A stretch of DNA of 15,308 nucleotides from Verrucomicrobiota bacterium (lineage in GTDB: Bacteria; Verrucomicrobiota; Verrucomicrobiia; Opitutales; Opitutaceae): the NCBI GenBank assembly GCA_023426435.1, contig JAFAAS010000025.1:1-15308 (forward strand), written 5' to 3'. Position 1 is the first letter of the stretch, and each line of letters opens with the position of its first letter. The translations under genes and the position numbers were made by a program. Shown here piece after piece: positions 1-7,344 of the stretch. The notes beneath the pieces were generated by a model, which did no database searches, had not been told where the DNA came from, and saw nothing but the letters and a program-made list of their open reading frames with translations.

Positions 1-945
1 CAGCTGCTCCGGCAACATGTCCGCCAACATCTCCAATCCGTCCTGCAGCGAGGTCGGCGAAATCCCAAACACCGTCACCAACGCATTCTCCCGCCCTTCC
101 GAAATCACATTTTCTTCCAACAACATCCCGAGCTTCGCCGTATTGATCGGCGCCGCCACGCCCGCCCGCTGCAAAAGACGTTTCCCCGCCGCCCCAAACG
201 ACTCCATCACATCGGCCCCCACCCGCGCCAGCCACGCGGGCACTTCCAACCGCGCCGGATTACACTCCGTGATCTCCGCCAACCGATCCAGCACGCGCGC
301 CGTGGTCGTCACCTCCGTCCCGGCCAGCTCCAGGATTCTTTCATCCGGAATCTCCCGGTCCACCGCCTGTGCGATCGCCGCGCCGAGATCCGCATACCAC
401 ACCGGCTGAAACCGCTGCTCGCCATTGTCCACCATCGGCACCGCCGGCAACGTTCGCATCATCTTCAACAACATCGAAACCGTCTCGTCGCCCGGCCCGT
501 AAACATTTCCGGGCCGCAGGATCAGCCACTCGCGGGGAAACGTTTTCACGAGTTCCTCCGCTTCCCGTTTCGATCGATGATAATCCGACTCGCCGCGGTC
601 CGCCCCCAACGACGACAAATACACGAATCGCTGCACGCCCGCCTCCATCGCCGCCGCCAGCAGCCGCCGCGTCCCATCGACGTTCACGTTCTGATACGTC
701 ACGTCCGGCGGCGTTTCGTCCACAATCCCGGCAATATGCACCACCGCCTCGCATCCTTCCGCGGCACTCGCCAGCTCCTCCGCGTTCCCCAAATCCGCCT
801 CGAACGCCTCCACGCCTTCCGGAAAACCGCGCACGTCCCGCGATGCATGCCGTGTCAGCAACCGCACGCCATGCCCCGCGCGCAACAACGCCGGAACCGC
901 TCCATTGCCAATCACGCCCGTCCCACCGGTCACGAGGATTTTCAT
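1..945 (-). CDS. NAD(P)-dependent epimerase/dehydratase (extended SDR), 3' end outside the window
   Basis: The reading frame is open from an ATG at 945 to the window edge (315 codons), so the N-terminal domain is complete and the C-terminus is cut off. The Rossmann dinucleotide motif TGGTGVIG is at residues 6-13 (GxxGxxG), the VVHIAG strand at 68-73, a LSSLG serine strand at 110-114, the catalytic YHRSK (YxxxK) at 122-126, and an RPGNVYGPGD loop at about 144-153. Together these mark the extended SDR family that acts on nucleotide sugars, flavonoid-like or steroid-like substrates. The substrate cannot be told from sequence. The gene is divergent from the FAD oxidoreductase, with 92 bp between the two starts. 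No Shine-Dalgarno is visible before the ATG, and a promoter-like pair lies only 5 nt upstream, so the transcript may be leaderless. The family is secure; the exact function is unknown. Confidence 0.93.
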   Translation of the reverse strand, partial: MKILVTGGTGVIGNGAVPALLRAGHGVRLLTRHASRDVRGFPEGVEAFEADLGNAEELASAAEGCEAVVHIAGIVDETPPDVTYQNVNVDGTRRLLAAAMEAGVQRFVYLSSLGADRGESDYHRSKREAEELVKTFPREWLILRPGNVYGPGDETVSMLLKMMRTLPAVPMVDNGEQRFQPVWYADLGAAIAQAVDREIPDERILELAGTEVTTTARVLDRLAEITECNPARLEVPAWLARVGADVMESFGAAGKRLLQRAGVAAPINTAKLGMLLEENVISEGRENALVTVFGISPTSLQDGLEMLADMLPEQL

Positions 946-950
946 CGCAC

Positions 951-977
951 AACCTAACTCCCGCGCCGTTCAGTCAA
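951..977 (-). promoter_or_regulatory. Candidate promoter of the SDR gene
   Basis: On the minus strand TTGACT (972-977) and TAGGTT (951-956) are separated by 15 bp, and TAGGTT ends 5 nt before the ATG. The -35 is close to the sigma-70 consensus; the -10 is weak and the spacing is short. It resembles the erpA candidate in this window (TTGACA, then TAGTTT, close to the ATG), which is the main reason to list it. Confidence 0.35.
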
Positions 978-1037
978 CCTTCGTCGCGCGAAGGAACGGC
1001 CGGTCCGCTTGCGGGACGATGCTTGGTGGATTCTCCG

Positions 1038-2480
1038 ATGAACCGCACCGCCCAAGCTTCCTCGCCGCCCGATGTTGTCGTCATCGGCAGCGGCCCCAAC
1101 GGCCTCACTTGCGCCGTGCTTCTCGCGCGCGCCGGCCTTTCCGTGCACGTCGTCGAAGCCGCCGCCACTCCCGGGGGCGGCTGTCGCTCCGCCGCCCTCA
1201 CGTTGCCGAACTTCGTTCACGACACCTGCGCCGCCATCCACCCCATGGGGATTCTCTCCCCGGTTTTCCGCGAGATCGATCTCGAGCGCTTCGGTCTCGA
1301 ATGGTCCTGGTCCAAACATCCGCTCGCCCATCCGCTGCCCGACGCCCCCGCCGCCGTGCTCGATCGTTCAATCGAAACCACCGCCCAACATCTCGGAGCC
1401 GACGCGCGCGCCTGGACACGTCTCTTCCGCCCGTTCGCCCGCGAGGATTTCATCCGCACGCTGCTCGGTCCGGTCTGGCATCTCAACCCGCGCCATCTTT
1501 TCACCACCGCGCGTTTCGGCCTGCTCGGCCTCCGCTCCTGCGAACAACTGGTTCGCTCCCGCTTCGAAACCGACGCCGCTCGCGCCCTCTTCGCCGGTTG
1601 CGCCGCCCACTCCGTGATGTCGCTCGACCGCGCCGGCACCGCCTCCTTCGGCCTCGTGCTCGCCTCCGTTGCACACGCCATCGACTGGCCCTGCGCCCGC
1701 GGCGGTTCGCAACAAATCATCGCCGCCCTCGTTCGCGCTCTCGAACACCACGGCGGATCCCTCGAACTTCAGCGCCCAATCACCAGCCTGCGCGAACTTC
1801 CTCCCGCTCGCGCCTTCGTCTTCGACCTGAGTCCCCATCAACTCGCCCGCATCGCCGGCGACGAATTGCCCGCATCCTACCGCAATCGCCTCCTTCGTTT
1901 TCGCCACGGTCCCGCCGTCTTCAAAGTCGATTGGGCCTTGTCGCAACCCATTCCGTGGCGCGACGCCGCCTGCCGCCAGGCCACCACCGTTCATGTCTGC
2001 GGCCGCTACGACGAAGTTCTTCGTTCCGAATCCGAAATGATGAACGGCCAGCCGCCCGAACGCCCTTTCGTGCTCGTCGCACAACAATCCTTGATCGACT
2101 CCACCCGCGCTCCCGCCGGCCAACACACCGGTTGGGCCTACTGCCACGTTCCCGCCGGCTGCCCCGCCGACATGACCGATCGCATCGAGCAACAAATCGA
2201 ACGTTTCGCCCCGGGCTTTCGCGACTGCATCCTCGCACGCCACACCCGCAGCCCGGCGCAACTGGAACAACACAACCCAACCATGATCGGCGGCGACATG
2301 GCCGGCGGACAAAACGATCTCGCCCAATTCCTCTTCCGCCCCACCCCGCGTTTGAACCCCTACACGACGCCGAACCCGCGCATCTTCCTCTGTTCGAGCT
2401 CCACCCCTCCCGGCGGCGGAGTCCACGGCATGTGCGGCTGGCACGCCGCCCGCGCCGTCCTGCGTCGACTGCGTCGCTAA
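1038..2480 (+). CDS. FAD-dependent oxidoreductase, phytoene desaturase / PYROXD2-like
   Basis: A 480-aa flavoprotein. The N-terminal FAD-binding beta-alpha-beta motif VIGSGPNGL is at residues 15-23, with an acidic E40 at the end of strand 2 to bind ribose, followed by PGGGCRS at 45-51. The stretch 'LPNFVHDTCAAIHP' (56-69) is typical of the COG1233/PYROXD2 branch. The C-terminal FAD loop STPPGGGVHGMCGWHAAR is present near the end. Length fits the family. The start is the ATG at 1038 because GGTGGA lies 7 nt upstream and the FAD motif then falls at the expected distance; the frame is open further upstream only as antisense to the SDR gene. The substrate is unknown: carotenoid desaturation is possible, but no crtB or other carotenoid gene is visible nearby. 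The stop codon overlaps the convergent membrane-protein gene by 4 bp. Confidence 0.92.
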   Translation: MNRTAQASSPPDVVVIGSGPNGLTCAVLLARAGLSVHVVEAAATPGGGCRSAALTLPNFVHDTCAAIHPMGILSPVFREIDLERFGLEWSWSKHPLAHPLPDAPAAVLDRSIETTAQHLGADARAWTRLFRPFAREDFIRTLLGPVWHLNPRHLFTTARFGLLGLRSCEQLVRSRFETDAARALFAGCAAHSVMSLDRAGTASFGLVLASVAHAIDWPCARGGSQQIIAALVRALEHHGGSLELQRPITSLRELPPARAFVFDLSPHQLARIAGDELPASYRNRLLRFRHGPAVFKVDWALSQPIPWRDAACRQATTVHVCGRYDEVLRSESEMMNGQPPERPFVLVAQQSLIDSTRAPAGQHTGWAYCHVPAGCPADMTDRIEQQIERFAPGFRDCILARHTRSPAQLEQHNPTMIGGDMAGGQNDLAQFLFRPTPRLNPYTTPNPRIFLCSSSTPPGGGVHGMCGWHAARAVLRRLRR

Positions 2481-3601
2481 GGCACCACCGCGCGCCCGCG
2501 GCGCAACCGCTCCACCACCAGCAGACACTCGAGCCCAAACGGCAGATACCCGGCATAGCCGAGTAATGGCATTTCAAATACGTGCCACCGATCGACGCCC
2601 GGCACAGTGTAGATCCACTTGGCCGCGCTGTGCAGATTCCACAGCTCCCAAAAAAATCCGCAGATCAACGCCGCCACCATCCAAGTCGCCGCGCGCGTCC
2701 AATCCCCTCGCGCCATCTCCGCCACCACACCTCCGCGGCGCCTCATCAACACCGGCTCCGCCAGCAGCAACCCCAGCGGCGCCACCCAGAGCGCAGGATA
2801 AAACCACCTCGGCGCCACTCCCGTCAGCACGAGCGCCACCACCGCCGCAATCGTCAACGCCACCGCCGTCCCGCGCCACTCAAGCGCTCTCCACGAGGGT
2901 CCCCGCGACACCTCCGCGCGCCACCCCGAAAAACTTCCCAACCACTCCGCCACCGCACCAACCGCGGGCAGCACCACCGAAAAACACACCGTCGCATGCA
3001 GCGCATAAGCCAGCGCGCCGAAATCCTGCACGCCCAGATAATGCCAGTTGCGAACAAACCGGTTCAACCACTCGAACCCCCACCAAAACACCGCGCTCGC
3101 CCCAAATAACATCAGCCACTCTCCCGGCATTCGCCTCATCAAACACGTTCCCGTCCGCCACTCCGTCAGCGCATTCACCGTCACGATGAATCCCAGCCAC
3201 AGCGGAAAAAACGTGTAGCGTTGCCACTCTGCAAATCCATCGAAACGCGTCCACGCCAACACCCACCAAATCCCCGTCCAAGCGGTCGCCACCACGCCCC
3301 ACCACGGAAAACGCCCCCGCCCCTTCCACGCCCTTCCCCCTTCGCGCTGTCCTTCCACTTTTCGTCGTCCACTCCACCACGCCGCCGCCACGATCGCAAC
3401 AAACGCACTCACCGCCAAGGCCGCCGCCCACGAAAAGGTCGCATACGCGAGCGAAATCTCGAGCCGGGGCGGAAACGCGAACACCCACGTCACATCGCGC
3501 CCCGCCACCATCGCCCCCGCCAACGGCAAAAACACCACCAGCATCACGATCGCCCATCCCGTCCACGCACGACCACGCTCAGCTTGCACGCGCGTAACCA
3601 T
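2477..3601 (-). CDS. Polytopic membrane protein of unknown function (374 aa)
   Basis: A very hydrophobic, Trp-rich protein with about eight to nine likely membrane segments, around residues 15-33, 53-75, 100-117, 131-146, 161-178, 195-217, 245-262, 267-282 and 305-320. The C-terminus is the most distinctive part: a GFFWELWN motif (315-322), KWIYTVP (328-334), then FEMPLLGYAGYLPFGLE (342-358). This has the feel of a conserved active or binding site, but I cannot name the family with certainty. A charged cytoplasmic loop with many Arg and Gly lies at about 78-98. It is the third gene of the satD operon, 30 bp after the previous stop, and is preceded by a GGCGGAA close to its ATG. Its TAG overlaps the oxidoreductase TAA (shared bases CTAA), leaving no room for a terminator between the convergent genes. 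Confidence 0.85.
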   Translation of the reverse strand: MVTRVQAERGRAWTGWAIVMLVVFLPLAGAMVAGRDVTWVFAFPPRLEISLAYATFSWAAALAVSAFVAIVAAAWWSGRRKVEGQREGGRAWKGRGRFPWWGVVATAWTGIWWVLAWTRFDGFAEWQRYTFFPLWLGFIVTVNALTEWRTGTCLMRRMPGEWLMLFGASAVFWWGFEWLNRFVRNWHYLGVQDFGALAYALHATVCFSVVLPAVGAVAEWLGSFSGWRAEVSRGPSWRALEWRGTAVALTIAAVVALVLTGVAPRWFYPALWVAPLGLLLAEPVLMRRRGGVVAEMARGDWTRAATWMVAALICGFFWELWNLHSAAKWIYTVPGVDRWHVFEMPLLGYAGYLPFGLECLLVVERLRRGRAVVP

Positions 3602-3631
3602 TTCCGCCCGCTCCCGAACCGCAACTTTCGC

Positions 3632-4369
3632 TCAACTCGAAAACCTCACCCACCAGCCCGCCGCCAGCGCGAGGCTCGACGACAACAGCGTCCCAATCAG
3701 CACATACTCCGCGAACGCCCGGTTCTCCAACTCCTTGAACCGCGTGAATCCTTTCGCCGCGAGCGTGAACCCGATCGCGCCATACTGCCCGCTCAACACA
3801 AACGCATAAATCAACGCCCTCTCCAGCAGCCCGATCACGCGCCCGCGATTGAACTCGTTCGCATCGATCGCCGCCGCCCCTCCCGTTCCCGGCTTGATGT
3901 GCAGCCGCAGCAGCAACCAACGCACCAGCAGATTCGCCTCGTTCGCCGCCAGCAACGCTCCCATCACCACGCGCAAACCTTCCCTTCCCATCAATCGCGT
4001 CAGCTCCCCGCCCAGCGAACTCCACGCCTCCAACGCCTGCGCCCACTCCGACAACACCGCGCGAAACTGCACCCCGCCCGCCGCCGAAAACCAAAAACTC
4101 AGCGCCGCCAGTTGCAACGCGCCAAACAGCAACCGCCCGCCATGCCGGCCACTCGCCCGCCGCTCCCAATACGCCGCCCCAAGATTGACCGCCATCGTCG
4201 TCAACCCCGCTCCAATCAAAAACGGATGCGGCTCGAACAACGCCAGCGCCGCCACCTCCACCACTCCTTTCGCCAACCATCCGCGCCACCCCACCACCGC
4301 ATCCGCCAGCAACAACCGCAGGCGCAACAGCAGCATCAAATTCGCAACGAAGATGAACTCGGTCGTCAT
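3632..4369 (-). CDS. SatE/DUF3307-like integral membrane protein, partner of SatD
   Basis: A 245-aa membrane protein with hydrophobic segments near residues 6-22, 37-60, 80-97, 133-153, 179-205 and 221-241. The C-terminal block is the recognisable part: RGRVIGLLERALIY (175-188), AIGFTLAAKGFTRFKEL (198-214) and EYVLIGTLLSS (221-231). I know this pattern from the C-terminal half of DUF3307-type proteins encoded next to SatD homologues. The N-terminal half is not clearly DUF3307. The start ATG overlaps the satD TGA as ATGA, which implies translational coupling and a shared job. The biochemical role is unknown. The family link is from memory of motifs, so it is moderate; the membrane topology and operon structure are directly visible. 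Confidence 0.85.
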   Translation of the reverse strand: MTTEFIFVANLMLLLRLRLLLADAVVGWRGWLAKGVVEVAALALFEPHPFLIGAGLTTMAVNLGAAYWERRASGRHGGRLLFGALQLAALSFWFSAAGGVQFRAVLSEWAQALEAWSSLGGELTRLMGREGLRVVMGALLAANEANLLVRWLLLRLHIKPGTGGAAAIDANEFNRGRVIGLLERALIYAFVLSGQYGAIGFTLAAKGFTRFKELENRAFAEYVLIGTLLSSSLALAAGWWVRFSS

Positions 4370-4995
4370 TTTTCCCGGAGCGCCCGCCCCAGCGCGGCGG
4401 AGAGCTCATGACAAATCCCCACCACCTCGTCCAGCGCCGCCGCCCGGATGTTCTTGTAAATCGCCACCCGCGAAATCTCGAGCCCCCTCTCGATCTCCTT
4501 CACCGACTTCCCCCGCAGCAGCCCCGCCAGCACGCGCAGCCGGTTTTGCGTCCAGCCTTCCACCTGATGCGACAACAGGTTCAACACATGATTCGCCAAC
4601 GCCCAATCCTTCGGCTCGCTGCCCGCCACCCGCAACAGCCGGCGATCCTCCTTCAATGCCATCAGCGCCGCTCGCGCCTGATGAAACGCCGGTCCATCCA
4701 TCCCCAACGCCTGCTGCGCATTGATCCTCGTCGTCAACGCCCCCACCCCCAACGCAAACCGCGCTCGCACCGGATGAATCTCCGCCAGCAAGACCACGAT
4801 GTCGCCCAGCACGCTCTCCGCCCCGCGATACACCGCTTGAAACTCATCTCCGAGCGTCAGCGTGTAAGGCGACGCCAGTCCTTTCGCCTCTTTGCCAACC
4901 CGTTCGAGCTGCTTCTTCAACTTCCTCTGCAGCGCAGCCCGGTCGGCCAACGCCTTCGACCCCACCAGGTCCCCGATCACGGCGATCACTTGCAT
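4366..4995 (-). CDS. satD: SatD family protein: cyclase-like N-terminal fold with C-terminal helix-turn-helix
   Basis: A 209-aa soluble protein. Residues 1-13 (VIAVIGDLVGSK) and 45-56 (TLTLGDEFQAVY) are the signature SatD motifs. Aspartates 9 and 50 sit where class III nucleotide cyclases carry their two metal-binding aspartates, although catalysis has not been shown here. Residues about 150-185 (NRLRVLAGLLRGKSVKEIER, then LEISRVAIYKNIRAA) form a sigma-like or LuxR-like helix-turn-helix, so DNA binding is likely. The family name comes from the streptococcal acid-tolerance gene; its biochemical role is poorly defined. It is the first gene of a three-gene minus-strand operon with two membrane proteins. 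The ATG at 4995 is preceded at once by GCGGAAGAAGG, an unusually close purine-rich site. Three phased repeats end 13 nt upstream of the start, which suggests autoregulation. Confidence 0.9.
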   Translation of the reverse strand: MQVIAVIGDLVGSKALADRAALQRKLKKQLERVGKEAKGLASPYTLTLGDEFQAVYRGAESVLGDIVVLLAEIHPVRARFALGVGALTTRINAQQALGMDGPAFHQARAALMALKEDRRLLRVAGSEPKDWALANHVLNLLSHQVEGWTQNRLRVLAGLLRGKSVKEIERGLEISRVAIYKNIRAAALDEVVGICHELSAALGRALREK

Positions 4996-5007
4996 CCTTC
5001 TTCCGCT

Positions 5008-5076
5008 AACCGTTTCAGACTACTTTTCAACTTCTAAACCGTTTCAGTAAACTTTCCCCCAAACAAACCGTTTCAG
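5008..5076 (-). repeat. Three 29-bp-phased direct repeats upstream of satD (candidate operator array)
   Basis: The 11-mer CTGAAACGGTT (minus strand) occurs three times without mismatch, at 5066-5076, 5037-5047 and 5008-5018. Start-to-start spacing is exactly 29 bp both times, while the 18-bp spacers differ in sequence. The upstream-most copy extends to the imperfect palindrome AACTG-AAA-CGGTT. The last copy ends 13 nt before the satD ATG. Conserved cores with diverged spacers indicate protein-binding sites rather than recent duplication. SatD itself, with its helix-turn-helix, is the obvious candidate binder (inference). Confidence 0.8.
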
Positions 5077-5587
5077 TTCACTACCTCTCCTCCCGCGCGC
5101 AAAGCCCCCCGTAGCGCCAGCAGCTGCGGTCGCCACCACCTTGAGTCCGGCCGATCGAGCGACGAGGTCGGCGCGCCAATCGACGCGGCGGCGATCACCG
5201 GCGCAAGCTGTTGGAAGAAAGGTAAAACACGGGAACGCCACCAGCTCGGCTCCAACACGACACTATCGCATATTCAATAATGTCATAGCCGTTGGCCGAA
5301 TCGGAAAACCCGATCTGAACCACGAAGGCACCGAGCACACAGAGGAAGGCCACGGGATCTCTCCGTGCCTCCGTGCCTCTGTGGTTCACCTGAAAGGCTA
5401 TAGCTTTTCTGAAAACGCTCTATTTTTCGCATTCGCCGCCCCGTGGCCGGACCGCGCGCGGCCGAGGGCACTCGTGAGATCGTTCCCATCAAAGATCTCG
5501 ATTCCGCCGTCGAGGCCTTCGCCGCCGTCCCCACCAGACTCGGTCTGCGAGATTGCCGCACGCGCGCTTCCCACCCATCACGCCTTC
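5077..5587. other. Non-coding stretch between satD and cdd
   Basis: About 510 bp with no convincing gene on either strand: the open frames are short, composition is patchy, and they run through the repeat at 5316-5388. Besides that repeat, the stretch holds a GC-rich segment around 5111-5180 with the palindrome GCAGCTGC (5123-5130), and a short AT-rich stretch near 5263-5287 that could host a promoter. I cannot assign a promoter for cdd with confidence. Confidence 0.6.
5316..5388. repeat. Imperfect inverted repeat of a dispersed intergenic repeat family
   Basis: The left arm begins TGAACCACGAAGGCAC (5316-5331) and the right arm, read on the opposite strand, begins TGAACCACAGAGGCAC (5388-5373). 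The arms stay similar for about 28 bp around a short centre, so the region can fold into a long hairpin. The right arm contains a tandem CTCCGTGC/CTCCGTGC pattern. Translated spuriously, the left arm reads NHEGTEHTEE, a signature I know from spurious ORFs in Verrucomicrobia, Planctomycetes and relatives. A related copy lies at 15277-15308. The role is unknown; it could be a REP-like element or a transcription/RNA structure. Confidence 0.75.
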
Positions 5588-6001
5588 ATGCCGAAGCCGC
5601 CTTCCCGTCGCACGCTCGCCCGCCTCGAATCTGCCGCACGCAAGGCCTCCCGCGCCGCTTACGCTCCTTATTCCCGCTTTCCCGTCGGCGCCGCGCTGCT
5701 CACCCGATCCGGAAAAACCTTCACCGGCTGCAATGTCGAAAACGCCTCCTACGGGCTCTGCAACTGCGCCGAACGCACCGCCCTCTTCACCGCCGTCGCC
5801 GCCGGCGAACAGGAGATTGTCGCCGTCGCCGTTTACACCCCCACGCCCACCGCGTCGTCTCCCTGCGGTGCCTGTCGCCAGGTTCTCAACGAATTCGGCC
5901 CCGAGGCGCTCGTGGTAAGCGTTTGCGACACCGCCGATCGCCTCGAAGCCCCGCTTTCCGCACTGCTGCCCAGCGCCTTCGGCCCGCGCAATCTCGCCTG
6001 A
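5588..6001 (+). CDS. cdd: Cytidine deaminase
   Basis: A 137-aa homotetramer-type zinc cytidine deaminase, converting cytidine and deoxycytidine to uridine and deoxyuridine in pyrimidine salvage. Substrate-binding NVENAS is at residues 49-54, the zinc/catalytic CAER at 60-63 (C60 ligand, E62 proton shuttle), and the second zinc motif PCGACRQ at 92-98 (C93, C96). AYAPYSRFPVGAAL (24-37) is the classical N-terminal block. Length matches the short bacterial and eukaryotic form. The ATG at 5588 is chosen because the frame upstream runs into the intergenic repeat; no Shine-Dalgarno precedes it. It converges on hisS with only 3 bp between stop codons, and no terminator is visible between them. Confidence 0.96.
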   Translation: MPKPPSRRTLARLESAARKASRAAYAPYSRFPVGAALLTRSGKTFTGCNVENASYGLCNCAERTALFTAVAAGEQEIVAVAVYTPTPTASSPCGACRQVLNEFGPEALVVSVCDTADRLEAPLSALLPSAFGPRNLA

Positions 6002-6004
6002 GCC

Positions 6005-7318
6005 TCACTCGCCCGAAAAGAAATCGCGCACCGTTTCCACCACGCGATCGCGCCCCACTTCCATTTCCGATCGATTCGTCAGGTCGCGCACTTTCACCAC
6101 ACCTTTGGCGAGTTCGTCCGGACCATAAATCAACGCAAGCTTCGCGCCCGAATCCGCCGCCAGCTTGAACTGCTTCCCGAACGCCACGTCCTTCAACGGA
6201 TACTCCGTGCGAAAACCCGCGCCGCGCAACGCGTTCACATCCCCAAACGCCGCCAGCCGCTCCGCCTCGCCGCCGATCACGCAATAAACATCGCAGGCCT
6301 GCACCATCGCCGGCATCAGCCCGCGCGCCTCGAGCAACAGCCCGAGCGTCACGTCGCCAATCGCAAACCCCACCGCCGGCAAATCCGGCCCGCCAAGTTT
6401 CGCGACCAAATCGTTGTAGCGCCCGCCGCCCGCGATCGCGCGCAGCTCGCCTTTCCGATCAAACGCCTCGAACACAAACCCCGTGTAATACGCCAGCCCG
6501 CGCACCACCCCGAGATCCACCTGCACAAAGTTCGCGACGCCCATCGCCTCCAGCCCGCGCAACAGCTTCCGCCAATCCGCGAGCCTCGCCGCCAGTTTCT
6601 CTCCTCCCACGCCGCCCAGCGCCTGCTCGAGCGCCGGCAATGTTTTGATCTGCAAAAATGCCAGGACCCGCGACTTCAACTCCGGCGCAATCGCCCCAAA
6701 CTGCTCCTCGTATCCCTTGAACGCGTCTTCGCCCGCCTTCTCGAACTTGTCGATCGCCGACAACATCGCGCGGATCCGCCCCTCGTCCAACCCCAGCGCC
6801 TCGAGATAGAAAAACCACAGATTCCGATCGCTCAGCCGCACAAAGAAATCCGCCTCGCTCAACCCAAACCCGCGCAGGCACTGGATCAGCAAAGCGATCA
6901 GCTCGATCTCCGCCTCCGGTCCCGCCTCGCCGAAAAGATCCGCATTGAACTGAAAAAACGCCCGCTCGCGGCCTTTCTGCGCCCGTTCGTAGCGATAATA
7001 CTCCGCAATACTGAACCACTTGATCGGCCGTTTCAGCGCATTGGCCTTCGCTCCCACCATCCGACACACCGTCGGCGTCATCTCCGGCCGCAACGCCACG
7101 TCGCGTCCGCCTTTGTCCGTGAAATTAAAAAGCTGCGCCTCGATCTCATCCCCCGACTTCCGCTTGTAGAGCTCCAGCGGCTCCAACACCGGCGCATCGT
7201 ATTCTAAAAACCCATACGCCGTCGCCGTCTGCCTCCAGCAGCGAAAGATATGATTCCGACGCGCCAGCGCATCGGGATAAAATTCGCGGAATCCAGGCAG
7301 GGACTGAAACATGGCCAT
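6005..7318 (-). CDS. hisS: Histidine--tRNA ligase, variant subtype
   Basis: A 437-aa class II synthetase that charges tRNA-His in the cytoplasm. Motif 1 lies at about 10-48. LRPEMT is at 77-82. Motif 2 is at 109-131 (RYERAQKGRERAFFQF, then NADLFGE), with R111/Q113 and Q123 in place. The histidine-specific HisA block RGLAYYTGFVFE is at 273-284, and the glycine-rich AIAGGGRYNDLVAKLGG at 294-310. The C-terminal anticodon-binding domain spans about 342-437. It departs from the E. coli pattern in three ways: Asp127 where Glu is usual after motif 2, Ala276 in RGLAYY for RGLDYY, and GDVTLG (321-326) where motif 3 normally has its invariant Arg. The first two resemble alphaproteobacterial-type HisRS. 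ATG 7318 is chosen; a second ATG at 7312 is possible. A strong hairpin sits in its leader. Confidence 0.95.
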   Translation of the reverse strand: MAMFQSLPGFREFYPDALARRNHIFRCWRQTATAYGFLEYDAPVLEPLELYKRKSGDEIEAQLFNFTDKGGRDVALRPEMTPTVCRMVGAKANALKRPIKWFSIAEYYRYERAQKGRERAFFQFNADLFGEAGPEAEIELIALLIQCLRGFGLSEADFFVRLSDRNLWFFYLEALGLDEGRIRAMLSAIDKFEKAGEDAFKGYEEQFGAIAPELKSRVLAFLQIKTLPALEQALGGVGGEKLAARLADWRKLLRGLEAMGVANFVQVDLGVVRGLAYYTGFVFEAFDRKGELRAIAGGGRYNDLVAKLGGPDLPAVGFAIGDVTLGLLLEARGLMPAMVQACDVYCVIGGEAERLAAFGDVNALRGAGFRTEYPLKDVAFGKQFKLAADSGAKLALIYGPDELAKGVVKVRDLTNRSEMEVGRDRVVETVRDFFSGE

Positions 7319-7344
7319 CCCGCCAAAATGGGGAATCCGCCCGA

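Noticed and set aside
369..1037. Long in-frame extension upstream of the FAD oxidoreductase
   Set aside because: It is antisense to the SDR gene, Arg/Pro-rich, and the ATG at 1038 has a ribosome-binding site and the correct distance to the FAD motif.
1368..2528. 386-aa minus-strand frame opposite the oxidoreductase
   Set aside because: Gly/Ala-rich low-complexity translation with no family motif; a GC-driven shadow of a well-supported gene.
5008..5076. CRISPR-like array (regular repeats with unique spacers)
   Set aside because: The repeats are only 11 bp with 18-bp spacers and three copies, directly upstream of satD, and no cas gene is present; binding sites fit better.
5141..5587. Possible N-terminal extension of cytidine deaminase
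   Set aside because: It runs through the intergenic repeat (NHEGTEHTEE) and would more than double a protein whose normal length is about 130-140 aa.
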